The position numbers were made by a program, and so were the translations under genes. Positions 45,409-56,200 of a stretch of DNA of 64,000 nt are shown here, piece by piece. The stretch's first letter is position 1; every line of letters starts with the position of its first letter. The notes beneath the pieces are model-generated. The model did no database searches, was not told the DNA's origin, and saw only the letters and a list, made by a program, of their open reading frames with translations. The stretch comes from Taeniopygia guttata (taxonomy: Eukaryota > Chordata > Aves > Passeriformes > Estrildidae). The stretch lies in the NCBI RefSeq assembly GCF_048771995.1, contig NC_133050.1, forward strand, positions 3,794,501 to 3,858,500. The letters run 5' to 3'.

Positions 45409-47002
45409 CTCAGTTACCTCCAGGCAGAACCTGGTGGCCACTCTTCTTCCTGGGTGCTGGCTGTGACATCCCGTTCTACTTCCTACCTGTCTGCAAATGT
45501 CGGCTCCATCTCCCCTGCACCCTTTAGGTTCAAGAAAGACACAAATTTCTGAGTTCTACCATGACAGCACTCGTGTGTTGAAGACTACCATGTCAAAAAA
45601 GATGTGAAGAGAATTCGGGAGGCTGAAGCAGTAGTGTCCCTTGGATCTCCATGAAGGTACCAATGTGCAGCTTTTCCTAACTCCAGTGTGGATAACGATG
45701 GAGTAAAGATTTGATGATTAAGAGAAGCCTCTGCATGAATTAAGGTGCAAGAAAGACCATATTCCAGAGTCAATAGTACAGACATTCTTTAATAGTAAAT
45801 GTCAGCTAAGGAGGTAGAAAGCTAAAGGAGGAGATGGGCCAGGTGGGGAGAAGTGCTGAGATGAACACCAAAGTGGGTTAGGCCCGGATGGGCCCTCCCT
45901 TCCTGCAGTGCAGCTGCACAGGCTCAGCTGCAGCAGTGCTGCTGCATCCCCTCATCGTATTTGCAGTGCAGGAGGGGAGGGAGAAATGTGTGTGTGTGTG
46001 TGGTATAAAACACTGGAAATTGCTCCCAGCTTGTCTCAGAGCAGTGGTGTTGGCAAGGGCAGTCAGGCCTCCTGCAGCTCTGGGGCTCTGGGGCAGCTGT
46101 GGCCTTTGGAGCAGGCAGGGCCCTGGGCCCCACTGGGTGCAGCCAGGGATGCTCTGTGGAAGGCTGAGGGCAAGCCTGGCCCTGCAGGGGAGCAGTGCAG
46201 TGAGGCCTGTGCTCGGGCTCTTGCTAGCAAATGTCACTGGGCAGAGGCCAGTAGTCGAAGCTACTGCTTCTCGGGAACCTCCCAAAATGTTGACAGGCAT
46301 CTGTAGTTTTATTTTCAAACTTATCCTGCACACCAGTCAGGTGCATCTGGCCTGGGATGCATCCCTGGCATATGTTGTTGTCTGTCCTTGCACTGAATTT
46401 TAACTTGTTAAAGATTTATTCCTTGTAAATATTTATCTCAGGATGGTTTGAAGTGTTTATTCCCATGTGGAATGAGTTTTTGTCATTGCAAAGAGAACCG
46501 ATCTTCAGGCCCAGAGGAGCAGAAGCTTTGGTGTGACAGTGTTTGGATGTGGCATCTATTATTCTCATTGCCACTTCATCTTGGATTTGTATCATGAGCT
46601 TGATAAACCTCACACCTGTTGATTTGAGGGAGAAGGGATTGAAGAAGGCTTGACTCCCTTCAGTGGCTTTAAGTGTTAATGAGTCTTGCCCTCTTTAGGA
46701 GCTGCTGTGCTTTGGGTTGTTGTTGTTGTTGTGGTTTCAGACTTGTCTAGAGTTTGTTCTTGGGTCTGTAATACAACAGGCTCAGTTTGCAAATTTCCCA
46801 GAAGGATGGTGGCTCACAGAGAAAAATACCTCCAAAGTCAAACTGAGAGTAATTTTATTTTTTTACATGAATAAAACCAGACTGGCCTGGCTTGGTAACC
46901 TCTGAGTCTGCCTCAAGGCTATTTTAAAGAAAAGGTCATGAAATTCTAAACTCTGAATAAATGTTGACATGCCCTAATTTTCTTTTGATTTCTCCTTCCT
47001 AG
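45409..47002. other. Non-coding between ELL-like exons
   Basis: 45409-45560 is the decayed continuation of the exon at 45343. A short (GT)n run lies at 45989-46003. Open frames at 45878-46403 on both strands are not recognisable. The exon encoding the first half of the ELL occludin-like domain was not found. Confidence 0.4.
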
Positions 47003-47157
47003 GGTAGCCCCAGCTACTCTGAGAGGAGGAGCAGATGGCAGTACCTCCACAAAAAGCTGTCCCACATTCAGCAATGAGTATCTGAATTTGGCAAGCAGCA
47101 AGTGGAGTCCTGGCACCAGCTGTCTACTTCAGCAAGGAAACATCTATGAACTCGGGC
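47003..47157 (+). pseudogene. ELL-like last exon (end of occludin-like domain), with stop
   Basis: After a TTCCTAG acceptor the frame reads SPSYSERR, then QYLHKKLSHIQQ, stop, VSEFGKQQVESWHQ. This aligns with the final residues of ELL2, the C-terminal occludin-homology coiled region (YLH.KL.HIK..I.EFD.QQ.ESW). The TGA at 47075-47077 is the only disruption. The original stop that should follow ESW is also missing, and the frame runs on towards the LTR at 47158. It lies in the same orientation as the two ELL modules and is most simply their shared 3' end. Confidence 0.7.
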
Positions 47158-47422
47158 TGTTTTATTTTAAAAGAAGATTAAGCTTTTAGGATTCTTCAAG
47201 TTAGGATTGAGTAGATGATTATTTGTTAAAAACATAGGATTAGTTAGTCTAAGATTACAGAATTTAGTATTGAACTTCAGCAATAAAGAAGTTGCATTCT
47301 TGTTAACTCCTTCTCTTATTGTCACTTCTCTCCAAATAAGTATTTTTTCCCATACCGGTTGGGGGATGGGCCAATTAAATCTACTTTCTAAAAAAACCAC
47401 TAATTTTACCCTAAACCAACCA
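47158..47422 (+). mobile_element. ERV LTR (265 bp)
   Basis: Starts TGTTTTATTT and ends CCAACCA, with AATAAA at 47282-47287. It is followed at five bases by a lysine-tRNA-type primer-binding site. It is therefore a 5' LTR of a class II-like provirus whose interior is cut short within a few hundred bases. No target duplication could be tested because the 3' LTR is missing. Confidence 0.65.
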
Positions 47423-47426
47423 TTTT

Positions 47427-47444
47427 TGGCACCCAATGTGAGGC
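47427..47444 (+). other. Retroviral primer-binding site, tRNA-Lys type (decayed)
   Basis: TGGCACCCAATGTGAGGC differs from the tRNA-Lys site TGGCGCCCAACGTGGGGC at three positions. Two of them are CpG-to-TpG/CpA changes, as expected for an old methylated copy. Confidence 0.7.
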
Positions 47445-48100
47445 CCAAGAAAGAAGAAAAACCTGTAATGATTGCATTTTGGTTGTGCTTACTCTGTAGT
47501 GGCACAAAGCAGTCAGTAACGATGTTACTTGAAGTGGTAATGTCTCTCGGGGTGGGGGCCTTCATGTATTTCTAGTCCCAAGGCTTTTTTGAAGTTGTAA
47601 TAACTTTCTAGGCACTAGGATTATTTTCTTATCTGAAAACAGCTCCACTATTGTTCTAATCCATAGCTTTTCCAGTAGAGGGGCATGGGTTTGAATAGCT
47701 ATTGTGCTAGGCTCAGTAATAATAATTTATAGGGAGTTTACAAAAGTACTGAAGTCTGTTCAAGATATATTTGGTTTATAGTTTCTCCATCCTACCCTAT
47801 GTCCCAGTTCCAGTAGCATGTTTTGGGGGTTTATTAGAAATTACACACAGTTTATTAGATGAAAAACAAGGGATGAATCTTTCCAGCCTTTCCTTTCCTT
47901 CTTCTCCTTTGAATCTGTTAAGTCTCTTTTTGAAAAGGTTCAGTTTCCCCTGAATGTTAAAGAGACCACTTTCCTCGTATTTAATCTAGTAAACTTCCTC
48001 TATATAGTCTACAGCTCCTCTAGACTGAGGGCTAAGATGTCCAGAGTATAATAAATAAAAAGGTCTTTGCTCATCAAAACGAGCATCGAAAGAGATAAGA
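47445..48100. other. ERV-derived or unassigned A/T-rich sequence
   Basis: Follows the lysine-type primer site, so the first part is presumably leader sequence of that element. No gag frame is recognisable. Confidence 0.3.
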
Positions 48101-48129
48101 ATTTGAACTGAGTAGGGAATCTCAAGATG

Positions 48130-48538
48130 TGTGAGGTGAAAGAGAAAGGTGGGGAAACAGCAAGTATTCTGCTTAAGAATTGTGCAGATGCAAGTAGCAT
48201 AGAAGATTGTGTAACTAATTATATACAAGTTAACTTTTAGGCCAAGGACAATCTGCAAGGAAGATGAGGAGCCTTCATTCCTATGACCACCAAGGGCAGA
48301 AAAAAGATCCCCTAGCACCCAATTGCACCGGCGCAGAGTGCATCGACAGAAAATACATCAACTGGAAAAAAAAAGGGACTATAAAAACAAAAAGGTCAAA
48401 GGGGGAAGGTGCGCCGTGGCAGAGCAGAGACTCCCCGGCCGCCCAGCGTTGTTCTTTTGCTTAATACTGCTTGCTTAATAAATTCTTGTTAATTGATTTA
48501 TCTATAATTAGCCTCCACAATTGAATTTGTCCATAACA
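48130..48538 (+). mobile_element. ERV 5' LTR (3' border clear, 5' border approximate)
   Basis: TATA-like CTATAAAAAC at about 48379, AATAAA at 48477-48482, end CCATAACA at 48538, and a primer-binding site five bases later. These give the promoter, polyadenylation site and U5 of an LTR reading rightwards. The start could not be fixed. Confidence 0.6.
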
Positions 48539-48542
48539 AATT

Positions 48543-48560
48543 TGGTGCCGTGACTTGGAT
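48543..48560 (+). other. Retroviral primer-binding site, tRNA-His-like
   Basis: TGGTGCCGTGACTTGGAT matches the 3' end complement of histidine tRNA (TGGTGCCGTGACTCGGAT) with one mismatch. This is the primer class used by HERV-H-like gammaretroviral ERVs. Confidence 0.65.
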
Positions 48561-48913
48561 AAGGGTGACCGGGTGGGAATTCCTAATCAGGGAGGTGCCC
48601 CGCTGCCTCTGCAGCAGCCCTGGTGCAGGCTTTGCATTCCCGGACCCTTACTGACGAACCTAAATTTGGTATTAAGCAAAAGGTAACCCCGTAATCTTTG
48701 TGCATGAAGCCCAGGCGAAGACACAGGACAACATGAGTCTAAAAGTGGGGATCCGCTCGGTTGGGGTTGGGATCCCAGGACATAACGCATGAGACGTCCT
48801 TTTAGGACGAGGCAAGTGCGGACCTCTAAGTAGTGCAGTTTCCAGACCCCGAGAGGGGCTGGGCCACAAACAGGGGGCCGCGAGTGTGTGTGTGCGTGAA
48901 GGTGTCCTGGAAG

Positions 48914-49414
48914 ATGGGAGAGAGGAAAAGCAAGCCCTCTGCTTCCATGGGGAGGAGGACCCCGCTGAAGCTTCCCCAGATACCCCCTGACAGTCCATTA
49001 GGTCTAATGATAAAATCTTGGGATGAATATCCTTCAAGAAAAGGGAAGGATAAGGCAAAAATGATACATTATTGTATAAAAGTATGGGGAGGGAAACAAA
49101 TCCATAGTGATAATTTATTTTGGCCAGTGTTTGGAAGCTTTGAGGACTGGATTTACCAGGCATTAAACATTTATGTAAACTCTAAAGAACCTTTTGATAT
49201 GGAAGAGAGCAAGTATGCTGCTCTCTGGATAGTGGGGGAAACAAGAGCAAAACTTTTTGCCTTAAGCACCCAGGGAGGGAAAAAGAAAAATAAAAAGCCT
49301 GAGGAAGTTCCAACTGCACCCCCTCTACCATACGTACCTCCCCCTCCTCCACCCCCACCAGCACCACCTGCAGTCTACCCCAATTTGGATCAAGGGGGAG
49401 ATTTTGATAACTAA
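48914..49414 (+). CDS. ERV gag, matrix part (class I-like)
   Basis: Open frame beginning M-G-E-R-K, so a myristoylatable Gly2 follows the start; the ATG at 48914 is preferred over the longer frame from 48833. It has a gammaretrovirus-like matrix region (IPPDSPLGLMIKSWDEY, LFWPVFGSFEDWIYQALN). A Lys-rich stretch and a proline run follow ([14 protein letters not shown], a possible late-domain region). The frame stops at TAA 49412-49414. Capsid-like sequence continues in another frame (EVPLNSGDVREFKKE near 49600) to about 49690, so the gag is broken. It lies downstream of the histidine-type primer site and belongs to that element. Confidence 0.65.
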   Translation: MGERKSKPSASMGRRTPLKLPQIPPDSPLGLMIKSWDEYPSRKGKDKAKMIHYCIKVWGGKQIHSDNLFWPVFGSFEDWIYQALNIYVNSKEPFDMEESKYAALWIVGETRAKLFALSTQGGKKKNKKPEEVPTAPPLPYVPPPPPPPPAPPAVYPNLDQGGDFDN

Positions 49415-49655
49415 GAGATAAAAATCCCAGAGCCGGTCCCTGAGAAAAATCACCACGTTACTCGTAGTCTAACAAGGGGGGAAAGAGAAAGGGAAGGGCA
49501 AGCTCTGTATCTATTAAGGGAAGTAGCTTTGGGAATAATCCCTAACCCCAGTGCTGGTCAGCAGGGACAACCAGCCGAAATTCCGGGAATAGGTTATGTG
49601 GAGGTACCTCTTAACTCAGGAGATGTGAGGGAGTTCAAGAAAGAAATGGGAGCAT

Positions 49656-50024
49656 ATGGGCCAAATCCTAAAGGAATTTTCTGACCCTATAGCCTGGGAC
49701 TTCCCATGTGAACAAATTCAGAATCCAGCTGAGGTGGCAGAGTACCTGAAAGAGAAATGCCATGGTAAGTCTAAGGAGAAAAAGATCATTGCAGCGTTCT
49801 GGGCCCTGGCATATGCTTATCGCACCCTGCTAGATACTGTAGGGCAGCAGACAGAGGAAGGGGGGCAGGGAGATAAATCAGCAGCTATCCCAGTCACTCA
49901 GGCTGCAGCCAACAGCCCAAGCTCAAAGCCAGCAGCTAAACCAGACTGTGAGCCTAAGCTAGGAGCTAAACCAGACTGTAAGCCTCAAACAGTGGCTGTT
50001 GCTACGAGCACAATGGGCCAGTGA
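49656..50024 (+). pseudogene. Second ERV gag-like fragment
   Basis: The frame contains EKCHGKSKEKKIIAAFWALA, then Ala/Pro/Lys repeats (AKPDCEPKLGAKPDCKP). This style is seen in gag-like frames of other avian ERVs. It overlaps the end of the class I-like capsid piece and runs into the integrase fragment in a different frame. It appears to come from a different element. Attribution is tentative. Confidence 0.4.
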
Positions 50025-50310
50025 TATCTCAGGCCATCAGGGCAGAGATGGCACCTGTAAGTGGGCACAAGACCAAGGGGTGGATCTAACCATGGACAGT
50101 ATTTCTCAGGTGATCCATGACTGTGAAGCGTGTACTGTGATCAAGGAGGCCAAGCGGGTGAAGCCCCTGTGGTATGGTGGGCGGTGGTCCAAGTACAAGT
50201 ATGGGGAGGCCTGGCAGATTGACTACATCACACTGCCCCAGACACGCCAAGGCAAGCGCCATGTGCTCACAATGGTAAAAGCCACCACAGGATGGCTGGA
50301 AAAAGTTCTT
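50020..50310 (+). pseudogene. ERV integrase N-terminal fragment
   Basis: Translation GHQGRDGTCKWAQDQGVDLT, then DCEACTVIKEAKRVKP and EAWQIDYITLPQTRQGKR. This is the retroviral integrase zinc-binding (H...CxxC) region followed by the start of the catalytic core, with the first catalytic aspartate (QIDYI). The other two catalytic acidic residues are absent because CR1 sequence takes over at about 50310. Gag-like sequence lies directly upstream, so protease and reverse transcriptase have been deleted. Confidence 0.75.
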
Positions 50311-50478
50311 TATAGAAAGGGTTGTCCAGCCCTGAAACAGAATGCCCAAGGCAGTGGTGGCACCCCCATCTTGGCGTGGGGATTTAAAAGCCATGTGGAT
50401 ATGGCACTTGGGGACATGAGTTAGTGGTGGAATTGGTTGGACTCAATCTTTTCCAACCCAAATAATTCTATGATTTTA
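50305..50478 (+). mobile_element. CR1 LINE 3' end
   Basis: CR1 tail in plus orientation: GGTGGAATTGGTTGGACTCA, CTTTTCCAACCCAAATAATT and CTATGATTTTA at the terminus. Confidence 0.8.
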
Positions 50479-51424
50479 CATTTAGCAGAGAATGTTTACT
50501 GTTAGACCTGGAATCTCAGACATTCCCACAGCAGTAATCCAAATGGAGATGTGTAATTAGTAGCATGAGTTGTGGAGACTTCTGAGGCGGGGAAGATGAT
50601 CTTTAGAATCATGGTATTTGAAACTTTGGAGACTTATGCTTGGATATTTCTTTGACTGCCAGCTCATGGAAACATTATCTATGGGATCTGTCTCACCGTT
50701 TTAAGAGTAACAGTATAAGAGGAAAAAAAAACAACAAAAACCGAAAGAAAGCAAGAAACCAGAACACTGCTAGAGAACTAAACCTGCTCTGTATGATTGC
50801 TTAACTTTGCTAACTTCTGGCAGCTTGAATATTTCCCTTAATCAGAGAGAGCTGATAGGAATGGACAGGAAAAAACAGACCCTTCCATATCTGTGGGCAT
50901 GAACATTGCTGTCCACAAATAAGTGTTCAGGTTAAGACTACCCAGAGACAAGCAGCATTGCATAAGAAGCCGAACAAATACCAAAAACATTTCCTTGGTA
51001 CTGGAAGCAAAAATGTCTTGAGAAGGAAAATGTAATAGCATCCTACTAATAGTAATTTGCATGTCAGTTAATTTACTTGTACTAAAAATTATGCCAGTCA
51101 CATGCAGCCCTGCCTCCCTGGGAGGATGGAGCACTGGAGGGAGTGGGGGTGTGGTAATTAGCCAAGTTTTCCTTGGTATCCAGACTGACCCCATTGCTCC
51201 GTGTTCTCCTTCTGCTTCTAGGATGGTGCATCGATTCAGACAACTGGATTCAAAGGTACTTCTGTCCCAGATTGCTCTGGGGAATGTGATTCTCTCTGGT
51301 AAAGCAGGGGGTGTGCCATGGCAAGGAAAATGAGCCTCCCAGAGTCATGTGCAGTCTGTGTCACTGTCACCAGGGCCCCATTTTAATTGAGCTTTTTTAC
51401 CGTGCTCTTTTGATTCCACAGATA
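50479..51424. other. No gene recognised
   Basis: A/T-rich. An acceptor/donor-bounded stretch near 51222-51255 (CTTCTAG ... AAAG, GTACTT) is too short and isolated to call an exon. Confidence 0.35.
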
Positions 51425-51680
51425 GGAGTGTGTAGGGCGTGTAGTGATTAGGACAGAAGGGAATGGTTTTGAACTGAGAGTAGGATTAGATGGGATAATG
51501 GGAAGAAATTCTTGACTGTGAGTTTGGGCCCACCCTGGCACAGGGTACCCAGAGAAGCTGTGGCTGCCCCTGGATCCCTGGAAGTATCAAAAGCCAGGCT
51601 GGATGGGGTTGGAGCAGCCAACAATGAGCTGTGAGGTCCCTTCCAAGCCACAAGAGCTTTATATGATGCAGGAAAATGAA
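51425..51680 (+). mobile_element. CR1 LINE 3' fragment
   Basis: Contains GGGAAGAAATTCTTGACTGT, CAGAGAAGCTGTGGCTGCCC and GAGGTCCCTTCCAAGCCA, the conserved CR1 3' region. Confidence 0.8.
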
Positions 51681-53767
51681 ACAAAGACACTTGCTTAGCA
51701 CTGGAGGAGTGTTTCTCAATATTCCTTGTGGGATGGAATAAAACGAAGTAATTTACATCTTAAACTGCAACATTCAGCTGTATAACAGGTCCATGAAATG
51801 CCAGTGGGAAGAAGGGATGTCACACACTTGACATGTCCCCATCGCAAAGGTGTCTGTCAAGTTTAGCTTCTGGTGGTGTTGGCCTGGTGTAATTAAGCAA
51901 TATAAGGCTACCCATCTACCAGAGAGCACATTATGAGAATTGCCATGCAAATAATCTTTTTATGACTGTGCTGTTGAAATGGGTATGTGTGTTCACAGTG
52001 GGTATTTTCTGAGGCTTGACTGAATTATCTGTTTGGCCTCTGAAGTGAGAAGTGGCTTTGGTATGAAGCAAAGACTTTTCCAGAAGCTCAGGTGAAAAGA
52101 CCCACATATACTTCAGAGTACTTTTTTTTTTGTTACTGTCAAATAATTTAGATTGCAAAATAATAGCTTGCTTCCAGACTGAAAGGGAAGTGGTGAGTGA
52201 GTCTGTGGCTAGTGATGCTTTTCTTGAAACTGAAAGGAGATCTGCTAACCTTAATTCTCTCCTGAAAAGAAATACCCATCTCTTGCTTCTCTCTTCTGGT
52301 AACTGCTGGTTAACTCTCTGAAATAGAGGCATCAGGACTCGCTGCATTAATTGCCCTGATGAACACTGTACTTGGGACTGTCCTCTCAAGCACTCTTGCA
52401 TTTGGTGTAATACTTGCAGAGGCAATTACTTGTTACTTTCATTGCTCATTAGCATTGCATTCCTTCAGCTAGATGGACTTTACAAAAATAACCTCCTCCT
52501 TTTTTTTTTTTTTTTTTTTTTTTAAGCTCTCTGATTTGAAGGGCTTTCTGAAAGAGATTTCCAGTAAAATTAAATGAGTGGAGCTGAAATTCAAGAGCAG
52601 CTACTGGAGCAGGGTAAGCCCACTTTAAATCCATTGTCTGCCTTGAAATCAAGTTACCAGCATTTGTGTTGGTGTTAAATTGGTGTGTCTTTGAAAGAAG
52701 AGCTAGTATTAATTGTTGATGGTTATATTCATAGTGTCTGATACTGGGGAAGAAAGGAGACACAAATTCTCTTCCTCAATTGTGTTTTTCTTTATGAAAA
52801 GTACAGTTTTCCATCTGGGGTTTCTATCAATTTTTGGCACTGTTTAAAATACCTTGTTTTGCTCGCTTGCCTCTGAATAACTGTGACTAACCCAAGGTTA
52901 TTTTAGTTGTCTTTGTGTTGGAGGGCATCTAGAAAATGAGGAGCTGCTGTGCTGGATCCTTTACCCTTGGTATCTTTTAACTCTGAAGAGCAGGCAATCC
53001 AAATAGAAAAGACAGAAGTGAGGGCAGGAGTAAGGTTTATTTTTCCACTATCGAAGTGGGGCATTAGGCTGGATTGCTGTAGCCTTCCTGTGTCCTGTGC
53101 AATAAGCTGCAGTGTGAGGAGCTGACCCAAAGCCTCAGGTCCAGTTTGAGTGTCCGGTCATCAGCCTTGTGTCCATTTGCCTCCTGTTTCAAGAAAGAAT
53201 TGGTTTGGGTCCCACAGTGGGATGTGAGAGGCAGACAGAATATTGATGCAGAGAACACTGTCACCTTTAGAGACAGAAGGTTAAGAAGTGTAACTGTTGA
53301 ATGGGATAATCTGGAACAACTTGATCAGCCCGGACATTATGGCCTGGCTCTTTCTTCCACAGAGCGGTTTTGTCCAAAAGACCTTAAACCTGTGCCAAAC
53401 ATTCCCCAGTCAGCTCACTCTTTTCCTGGGAGAACTGGATATTCACTTGACCTAAGTTCCATTTAGTCATGAATGACTTGCAACCACCTAATAAAATCTA
53501 CAAGGATCACCAGTTCCTGGGCTGCTTCTGGGATGTGCTGGACTTCAAGTTGCCTAAAAAATAGGCTGTAAAATAGTGGAACTCTGGAGGCCATTTAGTC
53601 CAGTGCTGCTAAAACAATGCCAGCACAGATCAAAGGGAGCTGCAGTGTGGCTGGAAAACAGGTTGTAATTAGATACAGTGGGGCAGCCTGGGACAAGGGA
53701 GGGTAGTTTATGATGGAGCTTGTGGAAAGGGACCTCTCATGATGGATGACAGTGCCTTCAGAAGAAT
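51681..53767. other. No gene recognised; poly-T tract
   Basis: Poly-T of about 24 at 52500-52523. The open frame at 53146-53466 has no recognisable domain. Confidence 0.35.
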
Positions 53768-53885
53768 CCTAGAATCCCAGAATGGTTTGGGCTGGAAGGG
53801 ACCTTAAAGCTCATCCAGTTTCACCCTCTGCCATGGGCAGGGACACCGTCCCCTGGACAAGGCATCCAATCACCCAAGCTGATGA
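53768..53885 (-). mobile_element. CR1 LINE 3' end
   Basis: Reversed CR1 tail: AGAATCCCAGAATGGTTTGG, GCTGGAAGGGACCTTAAAGC. Confidence 0.85.
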
Positions 53886-54945
53886 ATTGAGAGGATGAAA
53901 GCAAAGCCCTGAGGTGGGCTGGGAGTTCTACTCTCCAATTCTTTCTGTTGCTCACACAGGTACCAATTAATGAAGAATAATTGCTCGGAGCTGGCAGCAA
54001 CCCCCAAGCAGATGGTAACAGAGGCACCAGAGTATCAATGTCTCAGCAGGAGTCAGCAGGATTTTCTTGCAATTTTTATTTTTGTTGATCAAACAGTCCT
54101 TTCTCCTTGTTGCAAGGTTGTGGTGAAACTGGAGATGACTGCTTATCTCCTGACATGATTCCTGCCCAAACTCTTCTCATCTGCCCTAAGGTCCAGTGGC
54201 AGCAATTAGTCCTTGTTAAGCTGCTGTTGCAAATCACTCCTATTTCCAAGAGTTCTGCTGCTGTTGCCAAAATCCCTTTGCTTTTCCATTTCACTTGGAG
54301 GGACCTGTGCGTGGCTTTCCTTCAAGCACTAATTGCATGTCTGAATGAATCAATCTCCCTTCCTGTTCTGCCCTGTAGTAGCTGGATCTTGCTTGTTCCT
54401 TGCACGGGCTGTCAGACCTGCTGGGGTCTGGAATGCTGGTGTGCCAGAATGCAGTGCATTTCAGCATCATCCCCCCAAGGAAAGCCTTTGGTCCAACCCT
54501 GCATCCCTATTTCAGACTGTAAAGGAACACTGTGGACTTGTTCCCCCTCTACCCGGAACCTTTCAGCAGTGCAGAAGCTCAGCTATTACAGCCCTGCATG
54601 GGAGAGACATAAATTCATCTAGGAACTGTTTCTAAGGCTTTGTGGGCAATCCTTCCTTGGTTTCAGTCATGAAAATTTGTATTCTGGGAATGTTGGAATT
54701 CATTTGACTTTTCCAATGTGTTTGCTGATCTTTGCAGCTGGAAATGGAAAAGAGATTGTTGGAACCTTTAAATAGAGCAGTGCTTGATATGGTCAGGTGG
54801 TGCTTTCTGTCTAAAATAGCAGCTGAATTCTGTCACTTTTTTTTTTTTTTTTTTTGTATAACTGAGAGCATAGCCAACTGAAGGCACTACAAATAGCATT
54901 TATTTACATGGCAAAGCATTGTATCAACCTTCCTTCCCAGTGTCT
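53886..54945. other. No gene recognised
   Basis: The open frame at 54107-54622 (171 codons) has hydrophobic and Cys-rich stretches but no domain or homologue I recognise. Poly-T lies at 54838-54857. Confidence 0.35.
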
Positions 54946-54947
54946 TG

Positions 54948-55410
54948 GAATCATGGAATCACAGACTCACCAGAGGAAAGGACCTGCAAGGATCATGGAG
55001 TCCAACCCCTGGCCCTGCACAGACACCCCAACAATCCTATCCTATGCATCCCTGAGAGCATTGTTCAAATGTTCCTTGGGCTCTGTCAGCCTGGGGCTTT
55101 GCCCATTCCCTGGGGGAGTCTGGTCAGTGCCCCAGCACCATCTGGGAGAAGAACCTTTTCCTAAAATTCCACCTTACCCTGCCCTGACACAGCTCCAGCC
55201 GCTCCCTCAGGTGCTGTCCCTGTCACAGAGAGCAGAGATTGGAGCTGTCCTTTGGGACAGAGCTGCCAGCCATGCTGAGACCTCCTCCTCTTCTCCAAGC
55301 TGAACAAGCCAATTGACCTCAGCTGTTCCTCATACAGCTTCCTCTCCTGGCCCCTCATCATCTTCATTCCCCTCTTTGGATACTCTCTGCAGGCCTTATA
55401 TCCTTATGAT
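54948..55410 (-). mobile_element. CR1 LINE 3' fragment
   Basis: Reversed CR1: GGAATCATGGAATCACAGAC, GGAGTCCAACCCCTGGCCCT and CTTCTCCAAGCTGAACAAGC. Confidence 0.85.
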
Positions 55411-55710
55411 ACATTCAGAGAGGTTGCTGCTCTTTTCTCCCTGCATTTCATCACCCAACTGTACTGTATGCTGTGCATGACATCATCCTGGGGTCTCCAG
55501 CACTAACAATAGCAGTGGTATCTGTTTTCATGTGGAAATATTTCCTGCTGAAAAGTAAAGGAGCCAGGCTTTCACTGATTCACATGGCAGTTAGCTGCAT
55601 CATAAATTCTTGAGATAAGGTTCCTTTCTGGAAATTATTTTTCCCATATCATTTGTCTGCCTTGGATGTGAAAATTGTGCTTTTTGTTCACTCCCTTCCT
55701 ATATAAAACC

Positions 55711-56200
55711 TGTGGAATGCTTTCAACCCTTCCGGGAAATCCCAAGGGCCTTGCCTTGGAAGAATATACAATAGTCTCCACCTAGGCTTAAAGAGAAGAC
55801 TTCTGCCATGGAGCCTTGCAACACCAGGATCCACCCCCGTTCCTTTCCCCGTGTCCCAAATTCTTGCAGTTTTTCCTTTCCCTGTTTCCTCATTGGTCCT
55901 TGGTCGTGGTATCCCTGGTGGCTGGCCCCGTCTTCCCTGTAGGCCAATGCCCTTTGCCCTGCCCTTTGTGCTGCCCCCGTGCCCTCAGACCATTGGCCAC
56001 TGACCCCTGCTTAACCTTGTGCAGAGCACATGGCCAGGTCTTTGTCCCTGATCCCTTCAGCCTGGTGGATGCAATAAACCTTTGCTGGAATACATCATAA
56101 ATAGACCCTTTCTGTCTTTCCTCTGCTGGGCTATGTGTGTGTGTGGACTTGAAATGGCTGTTCTTGTGGCCTTACTCAGAGTAGCTTCTGAAGGTGACAC
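55711..56200 (+). mobile_element. Probable ERV LTR (plus orientation)
   Basis: Starts TGTGGAATGCTTTC just after a TATATAAAA word, contains CCAAT-type motifs and has AATAAA at about 56073. It has no coding content. Borders and target duplication were not established. Confidence 0.4.
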
